This document shows positions 1 through 6,973 of a DNA stretch of 23,400 nucleotides, in pieces (the stretch's first letter is position 1; each line of letters begins with the position of its first letter). Location: NCBI GenBank assembly GCA_905234775.1, contig CAJOJC010000042.1, positions 1 to 23,400 of the forward strand, read 5' to 3'. The position numbers and the translations under genes are program-made. The DNA comes from an uncultured Bacteroidales bacterium (lineage in GTDB: Bacteria; Bacteroidota; Bacteroidia; Bacteroidales; UBA932). The notes under the pieces are model-generated. The model had not been told where the DNA came from. It worked only from the letters and a program-made list of their open reading frames with translations, and ran no database searches.

Positions 1-25
1 GTAAACGTGTTTCCTGCTGTATCAT
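1..25 (-). CDS. rplN: 50S ribosomal protein L14, N-terminal 8 codons only (partial)
   Basis: Reading the reverse strand from base 25 gives ATG followed by codons for M-I-Q-Q-E-T-R-L, the usual start of bacterial L14. The gene runs off the left edge of the window. It starts 2 bp after the rpsQ stop, in the canonical order rplP-rpmC-rpsQ-rplN. The call rests on eight residues plus gene order, which together are convincing. Confidence 0.85.
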
Positions 26-27
26 AA

Positions 28-282
28 TTACTTAGCCTTTTCTACGATTTCAACTAATCTCCAATTCTTAGTCTTGCTCAGGGGGCGGGTTTCCATAATG
101 CGGACGGTATCACCCTCACCGCACTCGTTCTTCTCGTCCTGGGCGACGAATTTGGTGGTCTTCTTTACGAACTTGCCGTACATAGGATGCTTCTCCTTAC
201 GCTCGACGGCCACGACGATAGTCTTGTCCATCTTGGCGCTGACCACTACTCCTATTCTTTCCTTACGAAGATTTCTTTCCAT
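28..282 (-). CDS. rpsQ: 30S ribosomal protein S17
   Basis: This 84-residue protein has the S17 OB-fold signature: [20 protein letters not shown] near the N-terminus, then [15 protein letters not shown] and the C-terminal [21 protein letters not shown] region. S17 is a primary 16S rRNA-binding protein that helps assemble the 30S body. It has normal length for the family. It lies 2 bp downstream of rpmC and 2 bp upstream of rplN in the ribosomal protein operon, so it is presumably transcribed from the promoter ahead of rplP. Confidence 0.97.
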   Translation of the reverse strand: MERNLRKERIGVVVSAKMDKTIVVAVERKEKHPMYGKFVKKTTKFVAQDEKNECGEGDTVRIMETRPLSKTKNWRLVEIVEKAK

Positions 283-284
283 AA

Positions 285-479
285 TTAGTTCTGTTTTTCT
301 TTTTCAGCAAGGATAGTGATCATAAGAGCGATATCCCTTCTGGTCTTCTGAAACTTAGATGTGTCCTCCAGGGGAGAAATGGCGTGGTTGATTTTCATCT
401 GGTCGAGGTTTGACTTCTCGAGTGCAATACGGTCGCGCAGGTCTGCTACAGACATTTCGCGTGCTTCTGCTGCTTTCAT
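285..479 (-). CDS. rpmC: 50S ribosomal protein L29
   Basis: This 64-residue protein opens [18 protein letters not shown] and continues with the two-helix hairpin typical of L29 ([38 protein letters not shown], given here only as a family match). L29 sits at the polypeptide exit tunnel of the 50S subunit and contacts trigger factor and SRP. Length and position between rplP and rpsQ are canonical. The gap to rplP is 16 bp and to rpsQ 2 bp. Confidence 0.96.
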   Translation of the reverse strand: MKAAEAREMSVADLRDRIALEKSNLDQMKINHAISPLEDTSKFQKTRRDIALMITILAEKEKQN

Positions 480-495
480 CTTTTCTCCTGGTTAA

Positions 496-915
496 TTATT
501 CAACATAGTCCCTGCGGACGATAAACTTAGTCGCAACGGGGAGCTTGTTGGCTGCGAGCCTCATAGCTTCCTTTGCAACTTCGAGCGATACGCCCTCAGC
601 CTCGAAAAGAATACGGCCGGGGGTGATGGGGGCTACGAATCCGTAAGGATCGCCCTTACCTTTACCCATACGGGTATCGAGAGGTTTCTTGGTGACGGGC
701 TTGACAGGGAATACCCTGATCCAGATCTGGCCTTCACGGTTCATATAACGCGAGATAGCCTGACGTGCAGCCTCAATCTGCTGGGCTGTAAGCCAGCAGT
801 TCTCAAGGGTCTTAATGCCGAAAGAACCGAAGGCGAGCTGGTTTCCTCTCTGGGCCATTCCCTTCATACGGTTCTTCTGTTCCCTTCTAAATTTGGTTCT
901 TTTTGGTTGTAACAT
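496..915 (-). CDS. rplP: 50S ribosomal protein L16
   Basis: This 139-residue protein begins [19 protein letters not shown] and contains the L16 hallmarks [42 protein letters not shown] and the C-terminal [14 protein letters not shown]16 binds near the A site and peptidyl-transferase centre of the 50S subunit. It is the first gene of this run: normally rpsC (S3) lies directly upstream, but here there is a 252-bp intergenic region with a promoter and then an unrelated divergent gene. The protein itself shows no defect. Confidence 0.97.
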   Translation of the reverse strand: MLQPKRTKFRREQKNRMKGMAQRGNQLAFGSFGIKTLENCWLTAQQIEAARQAISRYMNREGQIWIRVFPVKPVTKKPLDTRMGKGKGDPYGFVAPITPGRILFEAEGVSLEVAKEAMRLAANKLPVATKFIVRRDYVE

Positions 916-963
916 TGCTATATTACTTTAAATAATTTGTTTCGTCTCTTGCAAAAAGGGCTG

Positions 964-994
964 CAAATATAGCACTATTTCTCGGATTCGCAAA
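964..994 (-). promoter_or_regulatory. Bacteroidota housekeeping promoter driving rplP-rpmC-rpsQ-rplN
   Basis: On the reverse strand TTTG (991-994) is followed after exactly 19 bp by TATATTTG (964-971). This is a perfect match to the Bacteroidota sigma-ABfr consensus TTTG-N19-TAnnTTTG. Transcription would start near 957, leaving a leader of about 42 nt before the rplP ATG at 915. Its quality suggests rplP really heads a transcription unit here. Inference from motif only. Confidence 0.8.
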
Positions 995-1117
995 TATTTT
1001 TTAAAATTTTCGACACAAAATTTGAATACTTAACTCCCGCATTTTTCGCGAGTTGCTAAAAGGGTTCAAAAAAAGTTTGCAGCGTTTTCGACATAAAATA
1101 CATCTATAATATGCCGC

Positions 1118-1148
1118 TTTGGCTCGAATTGTGATTTGCGTATATTTG
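1118..1148 (+). promoter_or_regulatory. Bacteroidota housekeeping promoter for the DUF4294 gene
   Basis: TTTG at 1118-1121 and TATATTTG at 1141-1148 are separated by 19 bp, again the full consensus. Transcription would start around 1153-1156, a dozen bases upstream of the ATG at 1168. It is divergent from the rplP promoter at 964-994, so the 252-bp gap holds two back-to-back promoters. Confidence 0.78.
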
Positions 1149-1167
1149 CAATCGAACTAAGATTAGT

Positions 1168-1830
1168 ATGAAACGGGTTCTTCTCACCCTTCTGGCGTTG
1201 CTGTGTCTCGGTTTCCCTTCCGAGGCCCAGAATTCTGCGCAGAATACTGAACCCGAAGTCGAATACTGGGACTACATCGCCCCGAGTTCGGTGACCGGTC
1301 GCAGAAAGCGCACCAGGAAAGAGAGAAAGGAGTGGCGCAGACACTACCGCCTCGTCTACAACTTCAACAGAGTATATCCTTACGCGCTGGTAGGCCGCAA
1401 GCTGATGAACCAGGTAGACAGCACTATCGCGGCCGAGCATCTGGATAAAGGCGTCCGCGCACGCTATATCAACGACGTAGAGAAAGAGCTTCTGAGGCTC
1501 TTTGAAAAAGACATCAGGAACACCACTATCACCCAGGGCTTCCTGCTCGTACGGTTAGTAGACCGCGAATGCGGACACACCGTTTACGATATAATCAAGG
1601 ACTATGAAGGCGGTTTCGCCGCCGGCTTCTGGAATCTGGTCGGCAAACTCTTCGATCAGGACCTCAAATCCCACTATGACCCCGAAGGGGTCGACAAAGA
1701 CACCGAAGAACTGATCCGCATCTGGGAAAGCGGAGCGTGGGATGAGTTCTATTGGGAAATCTTCGGGAAATATCCCGACAAGACGGAAATCGTTACCGAC
1801 CGGCTTTCAACGTCTGCCCATCGAAAATAA
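1168..1830 (+). CDS. DUF4294 secreted protein
   Basis: A 220-residue protein with a cleavable signal peptide (MKRVLLTLLALLCLGFPSEAQ, cut near residue 20). The mature part matches my recollection of DUF4294: a basic stretch (GRRKRTRKERKEWRRHYRLVYN, residues about 49-70), then NFNRVYPYALVGRKLMNQ, the helix-rich middle with KELLRLFEKDIRNTTITQG, and GFAAGFWNLVGKLFDQDLKSHYDP. The family is confined largely to Bacteroidota and has no known activity; a periplasmic role is inferred. It is transcribed alone from a consensus promoter and overlaps the lpxH tail by 38 bp in convergent orientation. The final residues (about 205-220) lie in the overlap and may be poorly conserved. Confidence 0.85.
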   Translation: MKRVLLTLLALLCLGFPSEAQNSAQNTEPEVEYWDYIAPSSVTGRRKRTRKERKEWRRHYRLVYNFNRVYPYALVGRKLMNQVDSTIAAEHLDKGVRARYINDVEKELLRLFEKDIRNTTITQGFLLVRLVDRECGHTVYDIIKDYEGGFAAGFWNLVGKLFDQDLKSHYDPEGVDKDTEELIRIWESGAWDEFYWEIFGKYPDKTEIVTDRLSTSAHRK

Positions 1831-2527
1831 GGCAGGGCGTCCCACCCTTGAGCCAGGTATCCATCACGACCAATTCACTGCCGTCGGACAGAGTCTGATG
1901 GGCTTCGATGTGGTAATGGCCGAAGACGAAGTAGTCGGCCGTGCGGCCATGGGCAATCTCCTCCTCCGCGAAGCGGACGAGCGGCTCGTCGCTCCCCTTC
2001 CACTCATAGGGCAGGTGTGTATACCGGCTCTTCTTCGACCAGCTGGTCCCGAAGCGGAACGCGAACCAGGGATGGAGGGTGCTGAACAGGGCCTGAAGCA
2101 CGCGGTTATTGAAGATCCAGAGCATCAGACGGTAACCCGCGCGGGCGTCTTTGAGCCTGTCGCCATGGGCAAGGCAGAACCTCTTCCCGCCGATCTCGGT
2201 ATAGTACGGCTGACCGATCTTCTTCATCCCGAGCGACTCGAAATAGGAGTAGCACCAGATGTCGTGGTTGCCGGGCATGAACCAGACCTCGACCCCGCGG
2301 TCCATCAGGTTTATGAGTTGGGCGATGACGCGCGAGCCCTCCTTAGGGATGACGTCGCGATACTCGTACCAAAAGTCCCAGATATCGCCCAGCAAGTAGA
2401 GGGCTTTAGTGTCGGCGGGGAGGCTCTTGAGCCAGCCCACGAAACGGTTCTCGCGCTCGGCCGGATCGACCGTCGCCAGCCCGAGATGGACATCCGATGT
2501 GAAATAGACCTTGGTACGCTCCGCCAT
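1793..2527 (-). CDS. lpxH: UDP-2,3-diacylglucosamine diphosphatase (LpxH-type)
   Basis: A 244-residue calcineurin-like metallophosphoesterase. The metal-binding motifs are all present in order: SDVHLG (D12, H14), GDIWD (D48, D51), GNHD (N87, H88), AHGD (H121) and GHYH (H204, H206). This set with the following WDFWYEY and EAHQ context fits the Bacteroidota LpxH branch. The enzyme would hydrolyse UDP-2,3-diacylglucosamine to lipid X at the inner face of the cytoplasmic membrane in lipid A synthesis. It is last in the tight ftsX-DUF3098-uppP-lpxH unit, 3 bp after uppP. Its 3' end overlaps the convergent DUF4294 gene. The exact substrate is inferred from family similarity. Confidence 0.9.
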   Translation of the reverse strand: MAERTKVYFTSDVHLGLATVDPAERENRFVGWLKSLPADTKALYLLGDIWDFWYEYRDVIPKEGSRVIAQLINLMDRGVEVWFMPGNHDIWCYSYFESLGMKKIGQPYYTEIGGKRFCLAHGDRLKDARAGYRLMLWIFNNRVLQALFSTLHPWFAFRFGTSWSKKSRYTHLPYEWKGSDEPLVRFAEEEIAHGRTADYFVFGHYHIEAHQTLSDGSELVVMDTWLKGGTPCLIFDGQTLKAGR

Positions 2528-2530
2528 GGC

Positions 2531-3337
2531 TTAGAAAATCTGGGTTAGGATCACGATAAAGCCCACGACCACGCAGTACAGCGCGAACCACTTGAGCTGG
2601 GCCTTGCGCACGAGCGCGAGCATCGCCTTGCAGGCGAAAAGGCCGGTGACGAAGGCCGCGATGAAGCCGAGCACCAGCGGCAGGGCACCGACGGTCGAAG
2701 CCGCGAGCTCGCCGCCGACTATGGCGAGGAACATCTCCCCGAGGATGGGGATGATGACCATGAGGAACGAGAACTGGCCGACCACTTCCCTCCTGACGCC
2801 GGTGATAAGGCCGGTTGAGATGGTCGCGCCGCTGCGCGAGAGGCCCGGGAGGACGGCGAACGCCTGCCCGATACCCACCGCCAGCGCCTGCCAGAACGAG
2901 ATTCCGTTTCGGGCAGCGTTCTCCTCCCGGGCCTTCGCCTTCGCAGCGGCGTCCGAGAAGTAGAGCAGGACGGAAGTAATGAGCAGCGAACCGCCCACGA
3001 CCCAAAGCGACGAGAACAGTTCCTCGACCTTGTCCTTGAAGAAGAGGCCCACTATCATGATGGGGATCGTTCCGACGAGCAGCTTGCAGATGTAGTCGGT
3101 TTCGTCGTTGTATTTAAACTTGAAGAGGCCGGAGAACAGCTGCACGATCGGCTTCCAGAAAACGACGATAGTCGCGAGGACGGTCGCGGCGTGGACTGTA
3201 ACCTCGAACATGAGATCTTCCGCAGCCTCGACTCCGAGGAGTTCCTTGAAGATGGCGAGATGTCCGCTGCTGCTCACGGGGAGAAACTCCGTGAGTCCCT
3301 GGACTATTCCGAGGATAATTGCCTGTAACCAGCCCAT
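2531..3337 (-). CDS. uppP: undecaprenyl-diphosphate phosphatase (UppP/BacA)
   Basis: A 268-residue polytopic membrane protein with both BacA signatures: GIVQGLTEFLPVSSSGHL (residues 10-27; E17 and H26 are the expected active-site residues) and LPGLSRSGATIS (163-174, with R168). It dephosphorylates undecaprenyl diphosphate to recycle the lipid carrier for peptidoglycan, O-antigen and capsule synthesis, and gives bacitracin tolerance. About seven or eight hydrophobic segments are visible and length is normal. It lies 1 bp downstream of the DUF3098 gene and 3 bp upstream of lpxH, as part of an envelope operon. Confidence 0.96.
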   Translation of the reverse strand: MGWLQAIILGIVQGLTEFLPVSSSGHLAIFKELLGVEAAEDLMFEVTVHAATVLATIVVFWKPIVQLFSGLFKFKYNDETDYICKLLVGTIPIMIVGLFFKDKVEELFSSLWVVGGSLLITSVLLYFSDAAAKAKAREENAARNGISFWQALAVGIGQAFAVLPGLSRSGATISTGLITGVRREVVGQFSFLMVIIPILGEMFLAIVGGELAASTVGALPLVLGFIAAFVTGLFACKAMLALVRKAQLKWFALYCVVVGFIVILTQIF

Positions 3338-3338
3338 T

Positions 3339-3575
3339 TTATTCCTCCTCCTTAGGCTTGCGCATGATGGCGACTACCACCACCACTATGCCGGCCACTA
3401 TCACCACCGGAGCTGCGACCAGCCTCCTGAAGTCGAACATGGCGTAGTTGAACACTTCGGGGTCTTTCACCCCGCCGCCCGCCAGGAGGACGTAACCGGC
3501 CACCATCACTATCAGACCTGCGAGAAGCAGTCTGATGCTTTTGCGGGACATAGGCATTTTATCCATAGAGTTCAT
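3339..3575 (-). CDS. DUF3098 small membrane protein
   Basis: A 78-residue protein with two transmembrane helices: about residues 16-34 and 52-70, the second a run of Val/Ile ending IMRKPKEEE. The middle segment KDPEVFNYAMFDFRRLVAAPVV matches DUF3098, a Bacteroidota family found between ftsX and uppP. Its function is unknown. The longest start (3575) overlaps the ftsX stop by 17 bp. Downstream Met codons at 3566, 3557 and 3551 are alternatives, and 3557 would start just past the ftsX stop. Gene position suggests a role in division or envelope maintenance, but this is guilt by association. Confidence 0.88.
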   Translation of the reverse strand: MNSMDKMPMSRKSIRLLLAGLIVMVAGYVLLAGGGVKDPEVFNYAMFDFRRLVAAPVVIVAGIVVVVVAIMRKPKEEE

Positions 3576-4437
3576 CGTTCGAAAGTTTCACGATCTTGGC
3601 CACCACCGCATTGCCGCAGAGCCAGCAGAGGACCACGCCGAAGGCGATGACGCTCAGGGCCGTGCCCACGAAAGCGGGGATGGTGAATATTTCATAGATT
3701 TCCGGATGCGATTTCCATACCAGATAGACGGCCAGCGCGATGAGCGAGAGCGCGATGATGGCCGCGATCAGGCCCTGGGCTACCGTGCGGCGAACGTACG
3801 GGCGGGCGATGAAGCTGCGGCTGGCTCCCACCAGCTGCATGGTATGGATCGTAAACCTGTTTGCATAAAGATTGAGCCTGACCGTGTTCGCGATCAGCGC
3901 CACGGAGATGACGACGAGCAGCGCGAGCACCAGCAGGACAGCCAACCAGACTTTGCCGAAACTGACGCTCAGCGACTCGACCAGCGGAATCCGGCAGTCC
4001 ACTTCGTCCACTATCGGAGAATCCGACAGGCGCTTGTGGACGGTCAGAAGGCTGTCCGGGTTCATCCACGCCGCGCGCACGGTCACCTCGACCGAGCTGG
4101 GCACGGGCGAGCTCTCGAACACGTCGAGGAAGTCCTCTCCCAGCATCTCGCGCATTTCCTTCTCCCCTTCCTGCACGCTCACATAGCGCGTGTCCTTGAC
4201 AAAGGGCTCCGCTTCTATCTTGCGCTGGTAGGCGACGGCCTGCACTGCGGGGGTGTCCTTCTTTAGGACGACGGTTACGTGGATGTGTTCACGGAAATAA
4301 GCCCCGACCGCCGAAGCGTTGAAAGCCAGGAACGACGCCGCTCCTACCAGAAGAAGCACGAGGCTGATACTGATTACGGACGACAGATACGAACCCGCCA
4401 GCCTCCTTCTTATTATTTTGTTTTGTTTTCGGGACAT
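3559..4437 (-). CDS. ftsX: cell division protein FtsX (permease-like)
   Basis: A 292-residue protein with FtsX topology: a cytoplasmic N-terminus, TM1 at about 18-40, a periplasmic domain to about 165, then three further TM helices. Typical sequences are HIHVTVVLKKDT, the periplasmic VSVQEGEKEMREMLGEDF and, in the cytoplasmic loop, LNLYANRFTIHTMQLVGASRSFIARP. FtsX with the ATPase FtsE links divisome state to peptidoglycan hydrolases; ftsE is not adjacent here, which is common in this phylum. It is first in the operon with DUF3098, uppP and lpxH. No full consensus promoter was found in the 43 bp before it. Confidence 0.94.
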   Translation of the reverse strand: MSRKQNKIIRRRLAGSYLSSVISISLVLLLVGAASFLAFNASAVGAYFREHIHVTVVLKKDTPAVQAVAYQRKIEAEPFVKDTRYVSVQEGEKEMREMLGEDFLDVFESSPVPSSVEVTVRAAWMNPDSLLTVHKRLSDSPIVDEVDCRIPLVESLSVSFGKVWLAVLLVLALLVVISVALIANTVRLNLYANRFTIHTMQLVGASRSFIARPYVRRTVAQGLIAAIIALSLIALAVYLVWKSHPEIYEIFTIPAFVGTALSVIAFGVVLCWLCGNAVVAKIVKLSNDELYG

Positions 4438-4466
4438 AATTCGGGGCGAATTTAGAAAAAAATTCG

Positions 4467-4474
4467 TATATTTG
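4467..4474 (+). promoter_or_regulatory. Bacteroidota -7 element just ahead of the GT5-like gene
   Basis: TATATTTG at 4467-4474 is a perfect TAnnTTTG box ending only 6 bp before the ATG at 4481. No TTTG lies about 19 bp upstream, so only half of the consensus is present. If used, transcription would start within a few bases of the ATG, giving a leaderless or nearly leaderless message. Confidence 0.55.
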
Positions 4475-4480
4475 AGCCAA

Positions 4481-5302
4481 ATGGAGAATTCTGCACAAAA
4501 AGTACTTTTCGTCTGTTCGGAGATCTTTCCCTATGTTCCGGAGAGCGAGATAGCGACCCTCGGACGCTATCTGCCGCAGGGAACTCAGGAGAGAAAAAAG
4601 GAAATTCGTGCCTTCATGCCCCGCTATGGATGCATCAACGAGCGTAAGAATCAGCTCCACGAAGTCATCCGCCTCTCGGGCATGAATCTCATCATCGACG
4701 ACATGGACCGCCCCCTTATCATCAAGGTGGCCAGTATCGCCGCGGCCCACACCCAGGTCTACTTCATCGACAATGAAGACTACTTCAAGCGTAAGCAGAT
4801 CGAGCGTGATGAGGAAGGAAAATTCTTCGAAGACAACGACGAACGTGCGATTTTCTTCGCGCGCGGCGTCCTCGAGACCGTCAAGAAGCTCCGCTGGGCC
4901 CCGGATATCATCCACTGCAGCGGCTGGATCTCGCACCTGTTGCCTCTGTATCTCAAGAAAGCATATAAAGACGACCCCATTTTCAGCCACAGCAAGGTAG
5001 TGCTCTCGCTTCACGACGACCTCCCCAAGGAACAATTCTCCCCTGCCTTCGCCGACAAAATTTTCTTCGGCGCAGTCAGCGAGAAGGACATCGACCTCCT
5101 GAAGGCCGCCCCCGATGGCATAAATCTTGCCAAAACTGCGGCCAGGTTCTCAGACGGCGTAGTGGTGGCGAGCGAGAACATCCCGGCTTCGCTTATCAGC
5201 TATTGCAAAGACCGCGGACTCAAAGTCGCCAAGATCAAAGCGAAGAGCTTCGCCGACGGAACCTACATAGACGAATACAACGCTTTTTACGATCAGCTGT
5301 AG
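4481..5302 (+). CDS. GT5-like 'glycogen/starch synthase', N-terminal domain only
   Basis: A 273-residue cytoplasmic protein. Start chosen at 4481 (MENSAQKVLFVCSEIFPYVP): the upstream in-frame extension reads back through the divergent ftsX gene and the -7 box. It resembles the N-terminal Rossmann half of GlgA-type synthases (CSEIFPY, MPRYGCINERKNQLHEV, FARGVLETVKKLRWAPDIIHCSGW, LPLYLKK). It ends after that half, so the C-terminal GT-B donor-binding domain is absent. The KTGGL loop of true glycogen synthases is replaced by VPESEIATLGRYLP. Databases often name it glycogen synthase, but catalysis is doubtful and a regulatory or binding role is plausible. The DUF4270 gene starts at the very next base. 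Confidence 0.82.
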   Translation: MENSAQKVLFVCSEIFPYVPESEIATLGRYLPQGTQERKKEIRAFMPRYGCINERKNQLHEVIRLSGMNLIIDDMDRPLIIKVASIAAAHTQVYFIDNEDYFKRKQIERDEEGKFFEDNDERAIFFARGVLETVKKLRWAPDIIHCSGWISHLLPLYLKKAYKDDPIFSHSKVVLSLHDDLPKEQFSPAFADKIFFGAVSEKDIDLLKAAPDGINLAKTAARFSDGVVVASENIPASLISYCKDRGLKVAKIKAKSFADGTYIDEYNAFYDQL

Positions 5303-6973
5303 ATGAAATTACTCGGACACATCATACTGGGCGCAGCTATTATCGGCTGCGTTTCCTGTGTTGAGACAGACGCACTTATCGGGGGAAACCTCATTCCAAT
5401 AGATTCCCAGTACCAGGTCTTTTCAACTGAAGTCCCCATCGACAAGGTGGAGATGAAGATGGCGGACAGCTTGTCCGGTTTCTCGAACACAAGAATAGTC
5501 ATCGGCGCCGTCCGCGACGATACCTACGGCCTTTCGACCCGCAGCAGCGCCCTTACCCTGGTTCCTCTGGCAGATACGCTCGACTTCGGTAATATCCAGT
5601 CCGTGAAGACTTTCCATCTCCACGCCACCTTCGATACTACCGCTACCAGCCAGGCCGGTCAGGAAAGGATACTTCAGAACGTGTACGCCTATGCGCTCAA
5701 CGAAGGAACAGACTGGACTAAACTGATGGATGCCAACGATGTCGCAGGCCTTTTGGGACACAAACCCGCCAGCATCATCAAGGGAACCCCTCTGATCAAC
5801 GGCGCATCGGACCTGGACCTCGACTTTACAGACGAGTATGCTCTCGCATACGTCAACTACCTTAATGGAAAGGCTCTGTCAGACTCTGTTACATTCCAGG
5901 CCTTCCTGCAGCAGTTCCCCGGAATCTGGATTGAGACAGACTCCCCCAGCGGAAACGGCGGCCGCCTGAACGCCTTCGAGCTTCAGATGAACTTCAACAG
6001 TTCCCAGTATTATCTCGAAGACAATTACGGAACCCTTACGATCAATACGATCTACGATAATGAGGTAGGTCCTATCGACACTACCTTCTATCTCTATGCG
6101 GGTCCTCAGAAGTACAACGAGGTGACGAGCATGTTCTCCAACTACCAGACAGGAACATTCCCTCAATACGCCTTCAACCTCACAACGCACTCAACCCGTA
6201 CCCTGGCTGGCGCTGCGACCGACAAGGTCTATCTAGAAGGCGGCGCAGGCCTCAAACCGGTTATCTCGGCCCGTAGCCTCATAGATCTTTCCAATAAAGC
6301 AATATCCGACACACTCTCGGCCAATGGACTGGACGCATCGCTCCTTGCGAAGACCATCGTCAACAAGGCGACTATCGTCCTGCCTTACGACATGCCGGCG
6401 GACTATACGGATATAGACAACTACTTCCCTCCGAGGCTCAGCCCCACCTGCCGCATCAAAACCGACAGCACCTCAACTTTCATGGGCCTCACAGACGCCA
6501 GCTCGGAGAATGAAGATCAGGGAGACATCAAGCGCTCGATCTGCTGCTATACTCCCGATATTACCTATCACCTCCAGCAGCTTCTCGGTATCACTAACGA
6601 CAATAAGAACCTCGTACTGGGCAACTACGATATCTGGATGCTGATCATGAACACCCAGGAGACCACCACCTCCAACCAGAGCAATAACGACCTCAGCGAG
6701 TACTATCAGTACCTCGCCTATCAGAGTTATTACAACAGTATGTACGGAGGATATGGCGGTTACGGCGGATACGGTTACGGAGGCTACGGCAGCAATTACT
6801 ACAGCAACTACTACAGCTACATGATGGCTGCCATGTATGCCGGAGGTTCTACTACAACCTCCACTACCTACGAGTTGGATAAGGATTTCTATTACAGGCT
6901 GACCCTCTGCGGTCCCGCCTCAACTACCGAGGTTCCCAAACTCCGCCTGACCTTCTCAGTCCCCAGACAGTAG
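5303..6973 (+). CDS. DUF4270 domain lipoprotein
   Basis: A 556-residue exported protein. The N-terminus has a lipobox (LGAAIIGC at C16, or VSC at C19). It is followed by the DUF4270 opening (ALIGGNLIPIDSQYQVFSTEV) and family-like blocks such as DDTYGLSTRSSALTLVPL, VYAYALNEGTDW and YLEGGAGLKPVI. The family is widespread in Bacteroidota with no defined function; surface or periplasmic beta-structure is likely. It sits immediately after the GT5-like gene, a pairing I recall from other Bacteroidales. Residues about 470-515 form an unusual Tyr/Gly-rich insertion before the conserved C-terminal strand (FYYRLTLCG...KLRLTFSVPRQ). Its stop abuts that of the next, convergent gene with no spacer. Confidence 0.9.
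   Translation: MKLLGHIILGAAIIGCVSCVETDALIGGNLIPIDSQYQVFSTEVPIDKVEMKMADSLSGFSNTRIVIGAVRDDTYGLSTRSSALTLVPLADTLDFGNIQSVKTFHLHATFDTTATSQAGQERILQNVYAYALNEGTDWTKLMDANDVAGLLGHKPASIIKGTPLINGASDLDLDFTDEYALAYVNYLNGKALSDSVTFQAFLQQFPGIWIETDSPSGNGGRLNAFELQMNFNSSQYYLEDNYGTLTINTIYDNEVGPIDTTFYLYAGPQKYNEVTSMFSNYQTGTFPQYAFNLTTHSTRTLAGAATDKVYLEGGAGLKPVISARSLIDLSNKAISDTLSANGLDASLLAKTIVNKATIVLPYDMPADYTDIDNYFPPRLSPTCRIKTDSTSTFMGLTDASSENEDQGDIKRSICCYTPDITYHLQQLLGITNDNKNLVLGNYDIWMLIMNTQETTTSNQSNNDLSEYYQYLAYQSYYNSMYGGYGGYGGYGYGGYGSNYYSNYYSYMMAAMYAGGSTTTSTTYELDKDFYYRLTLCGPASTTEVPKLRLTFSVPRQ
6741..6812 (+). repeat. short imperfect tandem repeat encoding a Gly/Tyr-rich stretch
   Basis: Inside the DUF4270 gene a degenerate GGNTAYGGN unit recurs about six times, giving MYGGYGGYGGYGYGGYGS and then Tyr/Asn/Ser-rich sequence. 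Codons vary between units, so the peptide rather than the DNA seems to be conserved. Such repeats can also change in copy number by slippage. Confidence 0.75.

Noticed and set aside
1742..2548. 268-codon plus-strand open frame over lpxH
   Set aside because: The minus-strand lpxH has all metal-binding motifs. The plus frame is an antisense shadow, as are those at 11834-12700 and 13904-14659.
4289..5035. 248-codon minus-strand open frame
   Set aside because: It is antisense to the GT5-like gene and runs across the ftsX promoter region into ftsX; both real genes are well supported.
6741..6812. Tandem repeats considered as CRISPR
   Set aside because: They are short in-frame coding repeats with no spacers; no repeat-spacer array is seen anywhere in the window.
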